From Cliona cf. orientalis (taxonomy: Eukaryota > Porifera > Demospongiae > Clionaida > Clionaidae), in the NCBI GenBank assembly GCA_963930775.1, contig OZ005694.1, forward strand, positions 8,634,899 through 8,698,898: a stretch of DNA of 64,000 nt, written 5' to 3'. Made by a program: the position numbers and the translations under genes. The notes beneath the pieces were generated by a model, which searched no databases, was not told the origin of the DNA, and was given only the letters and a program-made list of their open reading frames with translations. Below, piece by piece: positions 12,148-22,900 of the stretch (positions within the stretch are counted from its first letter, which is position 1; each line of letters begins with the position of its first letter).

Positions 12148-13792
12148 ATGGCGGCGATATCTCCGGTATCGACGGGCAGGAAGAGCCCGCTGATGCTCAG
12201 AGATGACCTCTCCTCCACTTACAGCTCCTTCTTCCTCGAATCCACTGTCATGGCCGAATAGTGAGTTTAAATTTTAGCCTCGTCCCCAGACCCTTTGCAG
12301 TTAAATATTATATTTTTCATCCATCCATGTATATGTAGTTCCCAACTGCTTCAGCACCCAGTGCCTGGAGTATACATTCTCCCATCTGATGTCTCTCCAC
12401 TAAGTAAGTGGGAATTAGTGAAAACAAAATTGTTGTACATATGCAGTCGTTACTGATACGTAAAATTTATAGTATAATCTGCCACAGTTTGGTATGGTTT
12501 GCTATGTGTTCGTGGAGGGATCTACAGTGGAGCCATATTCAAGTTCACCCTCCTCATCCCGGCCAACTACCCTGATGGAGGATGCCCTGTAGGTCACGTA
12601 CTAAATGAAGTAGTATAATATTATTAGAATGTACATGTAATTGTAGATAATGTGGACGCCCCTGCCCACATTATATGCAATTTATAGAAGCTGTGGCCAC
12701 TATTAATTTTTAGCCTTTTGGAGTGCGGCTATATTAATATACTATTCATGGAATATACAACTTTCATATACTCAAATAAATGCAGTATCTTTTGTTTTTA
12801 TCATAGGAGTTTGATTTTCAGCCTGGAGTGTACCACCCGATGGTGGACAGGGACACGGGGACACTGGACACGAAGAAAGAGTTCCAGCGATGGAGGAGGG
12901 ACGTCAACCACATCTATCACCTCCTCACCTACGCCAGAAAGATCTTTCAAAACATCGACCCAAATCAACCAGTCAACAAGGAAGCAGCCAAACTGTAAGA
13001 CCAATGTGAATGAAATGCTGGCCTATTCTCTATAGAACATAAGTAGGTCCTGATCCAGAAATTTTACTGCTTTTTAGATGCTACCCATTGTAAATTATAC
13101 TAGTGCAAGCGGGGTGGCTGATTACTAATGGTGGACCTCTTCTATACTACTTTATATAAGGGAACTAGTGAAGGGGTGGCTTAACATTCTATGATAGATT
13201 TAAAAAGTGAAGATTCAGCTAGTGTGTCCACTGTTATATCATCCACAGCTATCGAACAGATCTCGATTCCTTCAAGGAGAAGGTCAAAGAGAGCGTAGAG
13301 TCGTGTCGGCAAGAGGCACTGAACCCTGACCCCTCAGATCCCCATGGGATCAAGTGAGTACTACTATAATAATACTACCAAGAGTAAATTATTTACTCTT
13401 GCTACTACGTACATGACATTGTATCTGTATTATACAATCAAAAGTTTAACATGCATCTTTCTCTCATAGAGTTGGTGAATGGACCATCGAGGTAATGAAA
13501 GCAGCAAGAACAGGCATCTTTGAGCCAGAGGTAAGCTCCTTAATGTACATGTACAGTACTAGTAGCCACGCTCCCAGGCCCTATTCATGATATTGAAAAG
13601 ATCAATTCGGGGGGGGGGGGGGGGGGGGGTGAGCCTGAGCAATATCTTCTCCCATTCATTTCTTATTGATTTTTCTTTTGAGTGCAGTATTTGCAAGAAG
13701 ATTCGATGGGGAAGAATGCTCAGACATGTGGACTCTCCTGGGTCAAACCAGGAACTCATGAACCATTCAGTAAATCAGAATCTGATGCTTAG
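12148..13792 (+). CDS. AKTIP: AKTIP / Fused Toes (FTS) orthologue, inactive E2-like (UEV) protein
   Basis: In animals AKTIP/FTS is the E2-fold subunit of the FTS-Hook-FHIP complex that links early endosomes to dynein, and it also binds AKT. Seven exons follow GT-AG rules: 12148-12260, 12339-12403, 12488-12588, 12807-12994, 13249-13353, 13470-13530, 13688-13792, totalling 738 nt (245 aa). Diagnostic stretches are PGVYILPSD, IFKFTLLIPANYPDGG, FQRWRRDVNHIYHLL and the C-terminal LSWVKPGTHEPFSK. The usual E2 active-site cysteine region reads HPMVDRDTGTLD, without Cys, as expected for a UEV-type non-catalytic member. It is slightly shorter than the vertebrate protein. The last exon has a decayed copy at about 44100-44170. 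Confidence 0.94.
13609..13629. repeat. Poly-G tract in AKTIP last intron
   Basis: 21 consecutive G residues. A similar tract (44045-44066) sits beside the duplicated last AKTIP exon, so it was probably copied with the segmental duplication. Confidence 0.9.
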
Positions 13793-14065
13793 TTACACCA
13801 TTAAAGTTTTTATTCTTTCATTGTCACTACAATGATCTGTGAGTCAAGATCATTGATTGAGCAACAGATCCATTATTAAATTTTTGTGAGTGTGAGTGGA
13901 AGGATGTGTATTGTGGTACCGTATCTATACAATGTCGTTCACTCCAGCTGCTACCAGAATAGAAATAATGTGTGCATGTTAAGGTCCTATCCACAGTTTG
14001 GCATGGAATAAAAAAATTAATAAGCTCTAGAGACATAGAGCTTTAAAATACACAGAGCTAGTTTG

Positions 14066-15171
14066 TTAGACCGCCAGCTGTCTCAGTTGCTTCATGAAGG
14101 CCTCGTTTGGCTGCACGGAGGGTCTGGTTTGTCGAAGTCTCTCCAGAGCTTTGTCCAGAGGTAGCTTCTCCTTATGCATCACATACGCCATAGCTATGGA
14201 CGTCGACCGAGAAACTCCTGCATTGCTGAGGATAAAATATGCTTGGATGATCAAGAGACTAGAGCCTTTTTTTCGACGACCTTTACCAATCATCGATAGG
14301 TAAAGGTCGTCTAACAAAAAGGGATTGGCTTGATTAAGGGGCACATTAAAGCAGTAGTCTGAGTAGTATTATAGCCTAGCTTACCAGTGAATCAGTACAG
14401 TACCCTTCTCTCTTAGTGCCTGGTCAATAAACCTCTCACATGTTGGATAGTGAGCAAGAAGGTCTTGAGTAGCATCATCCAACATCTCAACAGTCAGATA
14501 AACAAAATCCTATAAAATTTAATTACCACAGATATACACTGTTTCTAATAATGAGAAATAAACACATAAAGTCATGTATTGTAAGTCTTCAACTCAATTA
14601 CTTATATAGCTTACATCTGTGAATGCATTGGGCACCCCGTAAGCCACATTGAGTATGTGTGTGACTCCTAGTTCCTTCAGTTTGGCACAGTCATGAGCCA
14701 CGTCTTGTGATCCGACCAGGAACTGTTCCATGGCCACACCCACTGTCTTATCCGGGGTGAAGTCTGGACAGAACCCCAGTCCCTGACCTGATTCTTCGAC
14801 ACCGGTGACGACTGCATCACCCGATCTGGTCCTCTTCTCTATGTACTGTGAAATATTAAAAATTGACGATCCAGGTCAATTTTAATGAGCTCTTAAAATT
14901 AATTAAATCAGTAGAATTCTAAACTCGTATTGAAGTTACTATTTCCTATTATACATCCTTGTGATTCATGAGTTGATCATTGTGATTCATTGCATGATCT
15001 AGTCTCGCGCGTGCGTAGGAGGGGCTGGCGATGCATGATCTGGCTCGAGGAAAAATACGGTCCCCATTTAATATCTAGGCCTACCTTTTTTCCATCAGCT
15101 GTGGTGAGATTGGTGTCCACTGGTTTCAGTGATTTTCCGTCGAATCTCTTGATTTCTGATAGAAAGGACAT
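14066..15171 (-). CDS. DUSP19: DUSP19 (SKRP1) orthologue, dual-specificity phosphatase
   Basis: Cysteine-based phosphatase; in vertebrates DUSP19 acts on the JNK pathway as phosphatase and scaffold. Four exons: 15085-15171, 14615-14845, 14385-14509, 14066-14225 (603 nt, 200 aa). The signature HCNAGVSRS is rebuilt exactly across the exon 3/4 splice (TG at the end of exon 3 plus C at the start of exon 4 gives the catalytic Cys). Family marks include FLVGSQDVAHD and VTHILNVAYGVPNAF. The general-acid Asp is probably in the exon 3 stretch VEMLDDATQ. It lies tail to tail with AKTIP (274 bp apart). A small hairpin with GACGACCTTTACC arms lies in the last intron. A broken copy occurs at 44.2-54.9 kb and an exon 1 remnant at 56.4 kb. 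Confidence 0.93.
14274..14311. repeat. Hairpin with GACGACCTTTACC / GGTAAAGGTCGTC arms
   Basis: Perfect 13-bp inverted arms in DUSP19 intron 3. The same arm sequence recurs at 6010-6058, 44450-44518, and in a variant form at 34460 and 60501. Confidence 0.8.
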
Positions 15172-15354
15172 GTCCTTGGTACTGGTTTGGGCGTAGCTTG
15201 TCTATATTTCGCCCCGCCCATCGTGCATTCAATAATACATGTACATGTAGGTGACCACTTCCGTTTGTTCAATGATTAACCCGGTAGGATCATTCAGAAG
15301 CAGAAGATATCAGATGCAAAATTCAAATTTTCCCAATTAATAGGGTGTTCTGCT

Positions 15355-15454
15355 TTGCAACCTCAAGGGCTTTGTTTTGAAAGTATGGGTTCTTTGCGAT
15401 TGAAAGTTCAATAGCTTTCTTACCAGAATCTCCAACATCCAAACAGGCACTCAT
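15355..15454 (-). pseudogene. Truncated N-terminal copy of the neighbouring TPR gene
   Basis: Reading from 15454, the first 13 codons (MSACLDVGDSGKK) resemble the start of the downstream TPR gene (MSTYLNLGDFGKK). The frame then jumps to a segment like its KALEMAKQNT region (KALEVAKQNT). The intervening portion, including the first TPR, is missing, and no further coding similarity follows. Best read as a small internally deleted duplicate. Similarity was judged by eye over about 30 codons. Confidence 0.5.
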
Positions 15455-15842
15455 GACATGTTCACCTTTTTGTCTAATTATGTCTTGGTATGCACACTAT
15501 TAATTCATGATGCCAAATTTATCAATCCTCTCATGATTACATAACATTATGCAGCCTTCTAGACCTTTTTAGGAGGATTGTCTAATGTTATGTAATCATA
15601 TAATAGGGGGTGGGTAAATCAGGTGATTCCCAGCATCATGAGCTGATCACACACTCCTATTATAATGATAAAATGGTAAACCAGTTGATAAGAGAGGAAT
15701 GTGCTCATAAGCGATCTATAATAATATACCTGAGTTCTTACAAATAAAACAATCTTAGTACAATATCACCAGATAAAAATTATAACTAACTATTATAATG
15801 TTGTTGCTAATACATTAACACAGGCAAGTGAACGATCAATGG

Positions 15843-17581
15843 TTAGATCTTCGTGGCGCACATGCAGGATGCTTGAATCTTGACGTCTGCATGCTCACTC
15901 GCCACCTTAAGCAAGGCATCCACACGTTCAGCCTCTTCTGTCTTCTGTTGCATCTTTAGAGCTTGATGCAGGCCCAGCAGAGACCACAGGTTATTCTTGT
16001 AGTCTAAGACCTTGAGATCTTCTTGATATACAGCTTCTGCTTCAACTGCTTCTCCTTGCTCGAGCAGTAAGGCCCCCAGGACATGTCGAGCCGGCATCAT
16101 CCAACCCCAAGGCTCGTCGTATGCTAAATTGAGGTCACGTTCCACAGCGAGGCGAAGATGCTGAAAAGCTTGTTGGATGTTTCCCTTAAAGTACTCTATT
16201 TCGCCATTTAGCACGGCTTCGGCTACGTCAAGGATGCCATTATGCTCAGAGTCGTGCATGATATTAGTATGAATTTGACGCTTCTCTAGTGCTTTGTTTT
16301 CTAAAGCCGCATAAAACTTCTTTCGTTCGGCTTCAGCTTCCGTTATCCTACCCAAAACTGCAAATGCCACCCCTCGAGCATAGTGTGAGGTGGCGATCGT
16401 AGCTGCATACAATTCCTTGTCTTCTCTTAGCGGACGATTGATGATCTCTTCCCACTTTCCAAACCGGATCAGCACGTGCCAAGGGACTCCTCCAAAAGAC
16501 TCCAGAAAGACGGCGCCAAATGCAAAATCACCCAACTTAAACGAGACGGCATCAGGCCCAAGCTGACATTCAGCAGCTTCTGCGTATACTGCATGGCCGT
16601 TGAAAATTGCCCTTCGAACATGGCTGCCCACACTGCAAAGTGGTAGTTGTGCATTCGGTACATTTTGTAGAGCTCGTTGTCCTGCCCAGTCATTGACATG
16701 TAGGTTTCATCGGCCACAACAGCTAGCTTATTTGTTTCAAGTGCTTTCTTATAATTCCCCATCCACATATAAATGTGGCTTGGCATGTGAACGAGGTGGC
16801 CGTGATCGGGTATTCGGACCAGTAGAGCATCTGAAGCAGGCAAGGCCTTTTCCAGTGTGGCCGATAACTCCATGGTGTGGATGTACAAGTGACAGAGGGC
16901 AGGGTGGGTAGGATGCTTGAAGAGAGCTTTTTCCAAAGTTGCAACCAGTTCTTCCGTTTCAGGAATTGCTGGTTTGACATCTGGCGCGGCAGTCCACAGT
17001 TTCCACGGCGCCAGCATCATCAAAGCTTCGGCAAACATGGCAGCAATATCTGGATCGTTTTCTCCAAACTTCTCGTAAACAGGACGCATTGCAGTGGCAT
17101 AGTCCCTGTGTAGCTCATCAAGGGATTTTGAGCCCACAGGCCAACAGAAGCGGTGTGGCTGAGCTTCAATTAGAGCCAGCTCCCAATCACAGATTGGGGG
17201 TGTGTTCTGCTTTGCCATCTCCAGCGCTTTTTGAGCCTCTTGATAACCAGCAGCGTAGTCTAACCCTCCAGGATTGTTGTAGTCGGCTGCATTGTTGTAG
17301 GCGATGAAGTAGTGAGCCATAACACAGCTGGTATCGTAGCTCAGCGACTTCTGGAAGCAACGTATGGCTTCTTCGCGATTGAAACCGAAGGTATGAACGA
17401 GGCCACGGTCGATCCAGAGCTGGCAGTTGGCATTAGAGGTGGTCACCTTCTTACCAAAATCTCCTAGGTTTAGATAGGTACTCATGGCTAGGCGACGCCT
17501 TTCACCGAGTAGGCCGAGTAACAGTGTATCATACCCATGCGTGAAATCACGCGCATGCGCAAGGGATAAGCAGCGAGACAT
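15843..17581 (-). pseudogene. TPR-repeat protein of bacterial-like type, interrupted by a frameshift
   Basis: Two overlapping frames form one protein: residues 1 to about 335 from 17581 downwards, then another frame ending at 15843. The switch falls near 16575, where FSTAMQYTQK in the first frame continues as AAECQLGPDAVSF in the second. A single-base indel explains it. The preferred start is the second Met at 17485 (MSTYLNLGDFGKK), because the partial copy at 15454 begins there. The sequence shows repeated TPR-like helices and an HMPSHIYMWMGNY motif, which I associate with long bacterial TPR proteins of unknown function. It has no introns. Bacterial ancestry is inferred, not tested. The frameshift could be a real lesion or a sequencing error. 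Confidence 0.72.
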
Positions 17582-17610
17582 TCTTAGTCTAGGTCATAGA
17601 TCAATGCTAG

Positions 17611-17742
17611 TTAACCCTCGCCGCAAAGCGTAGGCGGAGGGTTACTGCAATCGTTTGGCGATTTTTGTCAGTCCGTCCGTTAGTCTCGTCCAGACATAGT
17701 CTGGCGGGCCAGCCCCTTCACAGGGGCTCCCCCGCCAGACTA
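17611..17742. repeat. Two GC-rich hairpins upstream of the TPR gene
   Basis: AACCCTCGCC / GGCGGAGGGTT pair near 17613-17643, and TAGTCTGGCGGG / CCCGCCAGACTA pair at 17698-17742 with a nested AGCCCCT / AGGGGCT stem. A related stem-like GC-rich sequence occurs at about 26345-26400. They look like dispersed foldback repeats. Confidence 0.6.
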
Positions 17743-17799
17743 CAGACACTAGTGATAACGTATATCGCAGCAGCCAACATCCACGTCAATAGAAGAGAT

Positions 17800-17930
17800 T
17801 GAAACATAGCGGCTATCCATTGAATTTGAAGATAGAAACATCGACATCGATGATTGATACGTGAACATCAGTGATCGAGACGTCGATATCATGTATGGAA
17901 ACATCGATGAGATTGTACAGACATGAATTT
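17800..17930. repeat. Degenerate ATCGA-rich short repeats
   Basis: The stretch repeats variants of AACATCGACATCGATGATTG and GAAACATCGATGA, so it reads as low-complexity sequence rich in ATCGAT in several frames. No coding signal. Confidence 0.55.
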
Positions 17931-17952
17931 TGTCCACTATGGCGCTCCGTAG

Positions 17953-18263
17953 AAAAGGGTCTGGTGAATCCTTGGGCCTGTGCTGAGGAATTTCCACGCG
18001 CCAATGAGATCGTAGCTTTGGCTCAGTCATATGATAAGCTTACCGCAGGAATGCAACATTGCTATACCGTCTGTATAGCTATTCAATTTCGCCGACCAAT
18101 CAGATTCAAGGTTTGCTTTACTGCCAGTTGCGGGCATGCGATCACATGCAAACGCAGCCATAGCGAACGACCAACCAGAACCAAGCTTTGCATGGCATTG
18201 TCGGCACATATGCGCATGCGCCGTAGAACGAGAACCAAGGACAAGTTCACCAGACCCTTTTCC
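17953..18263. mobile_element. MITE-like element with AAAAGGGTCTGGTGAA inverted termini
   Basis: The left end AAAAGGGTCTGGTGAATC is complemented by the right end TTCACCAGACCCTTTT, with further pairing (CCTTGG / CCAAGG) just inside. The body is about 310 bp with no convincing ORF. The superfamily cannot be told from the ends alone. Confidence 0.7.
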
Positions 18264-19052
18264 TCCTCGAAGGTGGGGTCTCCGTCCGTATGGTAAGGGT
18301 CGTCTGAGAGAAAGTACGCATCTGAGGATTACCAGGCATCAAGGAAGAGTGGTCACGTTAAGTCCTGCCCAGGGGTATATAATATTATAGTAGTGCGCAG
18401 CTGTGGTTGCCATTCTGTGCCTTGCTGGTTAGTTGTCAATGCAGTGACAGTGTAAACAGGCAGTGGCTCTCAAGTGCATAATTCAGTTTAAATAGTCACA
18501 GAGGCTTTCAGTTTAATAATAATATTATAGTGACATATAGGCAGCTACAGGTGCCTTCACCCTACGCCTATATCATGCACTGACTCTGAAAAAAACTGGA
18601 GTACCTCAGGTGCAGGGTATGTATATGGTAGTATGTATCTAGTTCAATACTCCTGATATTGAGCAGGCATACATACTGAGATGTGCTATAGATCTACATG
18701 TGCATGAGTCATGCATGCGTGTAGCGGTGAGGGTTCTGCACTCCTGTGCATTTATTGTGTGTGTGGGCATACATGCAAAAGGATGTGGTATGGTGTCTGA
18801 ACTATCACAATTTTATATATTGGATAAGTGCACTGCTAATAATAATAACCATAGAACACTGTTATAATTATTAGATTGCTGCTAACAAGACAACTGGTAT
18901 TGATGTGGACAAATGGGGCTACTACATATGCCCGGGATTGTCCGGCATTATCTGAGCAAGTAGTAGTTTATACCTAATTTCACAACCATTGCACAACAGG
19001 TTCACAACCGTTGTGTTTAGTGACAATACTTTTGCAACGACCCAACATTTCA
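18264..19052. other. Gene-free interval
   Basis: About 790 bp of AT-rich sequence between two MITE-like elements. I see no ORF with coding character and no recognisable RNA gene; a few (TAATATTA)-type palindromes are present. Confidence 0.5.
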
Positions 19053-19378
19053 CAGTGGCGGATCCAGGATTTCCTGAAGGGGGGTTCCAATAGTACAGTT
19101 GCGCGCGAAATGTTGAAGCCACGCCTACTTTGGGCTAAAACCGCGCCCATTTCGATCGTTTTTGAGGGAAACTATCAATCCTATTGATCTGTTTTTGAAC
19201 GAGTTTTCTGCTAAAGCATGCTAAGGTGAGCCATAGCAGTAGTTTTCTTAGTTCTGTAGACAGAGAGGGGGGTTCCATTTAGCCTATCAATCAGTACTTC
19301 ATAGCCTATTATCAGTGCTAGGTGCAGCCCAAAGGGGGATTCCATGGAACCCTAGGAACCACCCTGAATCCGCCACTG
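19053..19378. mobile_element. MITE-like element, CAGTGGCGGATCCAGG termini
   Basis: Begins CAGTGGCGGATCCAGGAT and ends ATCCGCCACTG, so at least 11 bp are inverted at the ends. It is flanked by the 5-bp direct repeat TTTCA on both sides. The termini resemble widespread hAT-type non-autonomous elements, although those usually make 8-bp duplications. No ORF. Confidence 0.75.
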
Positions 19379-19504
19379 TTTCAACCGTTGCAAGCGGTAC
19401 AATCTTTGTTACAGTCGTACCTTGATGTTGTGAAAGTATTGTGATTAGCTATAGACCTAATTCACAATAAATTACAAGGAATCTGCAACAGTTGTGTTGT
19501 GAAG

Positions 19505-19650
19505 ATTTTTCCTGTGCAATATGACTGTTGCACTGGTGTTCATAGACACCATCATACTGGCTGGGAAGTCCAATCCAAAGATTCTGAACACGTTTTCTTT
19601 CCCAGATGGCCTGGACTCATAGCAGGCAGCAGACAATTGTGCAATGAATG
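19505..19650 (+). pseudogene. ACP5-like purple acid phosphatase pseudogene, copy 1, left part
   Basis: Encodes MTVALVFIDTIILAGK-like residues, matching the tartrate-resistant acid phosphatase segment with an xxLDTVTLCG core. The exon is cut at 19650 by the Gypsy element; its continuation lies from 24978. No upstream exons with the first metal ligands are found here, so the copy is partial. Confidence 0.75.
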
Positions 19651-19877
19651 TGTCACAGGACCTCGGGTGATAGTTACTTGTGAATTATAATATAACTTGA
19701 TTCAGAATAGCAGCTGACAGCACAGAGAAACGATGCATACCACAACCATTGATAGTGCACACACAACAAAAACTACATGTAACAATCTGATTGGTTGACA
19801 TGACAATCATATGACATACAACAGAATCACGTGCAATCACAATATACACATACACTATAATACTAGTCACTGTTACA
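19651..19877 (-). repeat. 3' LTR of the Gypsy element
   Basis: 227 bp, plus-strand ends TGTCACAGGA and CTGTTACA. Identical by eye to 24751-24977. Confidence 0.97.
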
Positions 19878-19891
19878 CTGTCCCCCCTCTT
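19878..19891 (-). other. Polypurine tract of the Gypsy element
   Basis: Minus-strand AAGAGGGGGGACAG immediately before the 3' LTR, the expected site for plus-strand DNA priming. Confidence 0.85.
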
Positions 19892-19910
19892 GTGGGAATA
19901 CGTCTCGTAT

Positions 19911-22900
19911 TCAACTTGTAACATCGAAACGATCTGGTGGACGTCTCGTCCTGGTAGGGTACCGAGGGGGCCGAATCTCAACACGAGGGGGTGTTCTTTG
20001 TTGCTGTGATTGTGAACTAGTATCTGCCGGAGGAATTATCACTTCAGTGTCCTCTGAATCAACTTGTTCTAATTCACTACCGATGGGTTTCTTTCTGTCG
20101 GTGGTGATAGGTTTGCCGCGTTCAAGTTGTCTCTTGGCATGTTTTTCCAATCGAATATTTGTGTTGCACGGTTTCAGGCGATTGAAGTGAACGACAAGTC
20201 GTTGCCGCTTGTACTGTTCATTCTGGATTCGGTATGTGACATCCGAGATACGTTTTAGCACACGGAATGGACCTTTCCAAGGATGGTGGAGTTTTCGCGA
20301 CTGACCACGGGGGACTACTTTGGAATGCAACCAGACCAAGTCGTCACGCTCAAATGGATCTCCATGGACCTTCTTATTGTAGAGCTCCTGTTGTCTTTCA
20401 ATTTTCTTTCCCATGTGGCTGCGTACTTTGTCATATGCTTCCTCGAGTGATGATCTTAACATGGCTGCATACTCATTGGTTGAGGTTTCATCAGGTCTAC
20501 TGGTGCCATATATGATATCCACTGGGAGTCTTGCCTGTCGGCCAAACATCAAATAAAATGGGGTAAATCCCGTGGTGGGATGTACACAGGTATTGTATGC
20601 CATACATACCTTTCTGATGTGATCTTCCCAGTTATGAGGATGGTCTTTGACTGTGGTAGAAAGCATATTGAGTAGAGTACGGTTGTATCGCTCTACTAAC
20701 CCATCACCTTGGGGGTGGTATGGGGTCGTTCGACTCTTTTCAATGTGTAGCAATTTGCAGACTTCAGCGATAAGGTCACTCTCAAATTGTCTTCCTTGGT
20801 CCGAGTGGAGCTGTTCTGGTGTCGAAAATCTCAGAAATAGCTCATCCGTAAGTTTCTTTGCCACCGTAACCGCTTCCTGATTTGGAATGGGATAAACTTC
20901 CATGTACCGGGTGAAATAGTCCCCAGCTACTAGGACATACAAGTTACCAGATGGTGACTCCGGTAGCGGACCCATAATGTCAACAGCGACTGTCTGCATG
21001 GGGAAGCCTGCCAGGATGGTTTGTAGGGGGGCCTTCCGTTGTGGTGCTGCTGTCTTCCTTGTTGCACACTCTGGGCATGTTGCACACCAATTCTTGACGT
21101 CATTCCAATGCCCAGGCCAGTAGTAACGCTTTTTTAGCTGACTCAGCACTTTTTCGCTCCCCAGGTGTCCACCTGCAGCTCCGCTATGTAACTCCTGTAG
21201 AATGTTGTCTCTGAGAGCTCGCGGTACAACCAGCTGTGGGTGAGAACTGCCTCCTTCAACATCTTCGAACATTCTCCACAACAGGCCATTTGTTACGATC
21301 AACTGGTCCCACAACTGAACTAGCTTGCGGTACGCAGGACTCTGGCTGTTTGTGGTATGTTGGGATGGCTTCTGGTCTGCTTCCTTCGCCAATAGCAGTG
21401 GACCAACGGTGGCATCCTGTAGTTGTAGCTGGCGAATCTCAGAGTTTGTTCTCCCCCCCAAGCTTGTCTGGTTATTTTGTGAGGGAGTTGTCACTATTCT
21501 GACATCATCTTCTTCAGTGGGGTCTGGTTCTCGACCACATTGGCGGCAGGGAAGTCTGGACAGCGCATCAGCATTGCAGTGCTTACGCCCTGGGCGGTGT
21601 ACCACAGTGAAATTGTACTCTTCTAATCGCTCCAGCCATCGGGCTAGCTGCCCCTCGGGATGCTTGAAATTTTTCAGCCATGTCAGAGATCCATGATCAG
21701 TCCGGAGTGTGAACTGCTGTCCTAGCAGGTAGTGCCGGAAGTGATGTACAAAGGTTACTACGGCCAGCAGCTCCTTACGAGTGACGCAGTATCTTCGTTC
21801 GGCCTTCGTTAGCATTCGACTGGCATAGGCGATCACGCATTCTCGCCCATCTTCCTGAACCTGCGAGAGTACAGCCCCAATTCCGTTATCACTCGCATCC
21901 GTATCAAGGAGGAATGGTTTTGAAAAGTTGGGGAACGCCAAGATTGGAGCAGATACTAGCTTCCTCCTGAGATCCAGGAAAGCGTTCTGGCAATCTGCTG
22001 TCCACCGAAATTCTGCTCCTTTCTCTGTCAGCTTGCACAACGGTTTGGCATACATGGAGAAGTCCTTGATAAACTGACGGTAATAGCTGGCTAATCCAAG
22101 GAATTGTTGGACTTCCTTTGTTGAGGTAGGCTCAGGCCAATTTGCCACTTTTTCAACCTTTGCTGGGTCGGTTGCAATACCATCTTCTGAGACTATATGT
22201 CCCAGAAATTCCACTTTCTTCCTGGCAAAAGCACATTTGGTTGGCTGTAGTTTCAACCCAGCCTGTTTCAAGCACTCGAAGACAGCTCTCAGATTAGATA
22301 AATGCTCCTCGAATGTCTTTCCACAAATGATAATATCGTCTAGATATACCAAGCAACTCTTCCATTGTAGCCCAGCCAGCACGGAGTCCATTAGCCTTTG
22401 GAAGGTTGCCGGAGCATTTGTGAGACCGAAGGGCATCACCTTGAATTCGTAGAGACCTTCATGGGTACAGAACGCCGTCTTTTCTCTGTCTTCTGGTGCC
22501 ACCTCGACCTGCCAATACCCGCTAATCATGTCTAGCGTTGAAAACCATTTTGTACCGTCCAGTGTGGTCAGCGTGTCATCCACTCTTGGCAGGGGGTAGG
22601 CATCTTTCCTTGTGATCGAATTTACCTTCCGATAATCCACACAGAACCGTAACTTTCCATCTTTCTTCCGCACGAGGACGATGGGGGAGGCCCATGGACT
22701 TGTTGATTTCTGGATCACATCCTTCTTACTCATCTCATCCAGCAACTCACGTACCTCCCCCCTCAGAGCTGGTGAAATTCGACGCACCCCTTGTCTTACA
22801 GGGGGGTTACTCCCTGTGTTAATGTGGTGTTGGATGCAGTTAGTACGGCCCAGGTCGGAAGTCGAGGCTGCAAACAGGCTATGGTACTCCAGCAGCAAGG

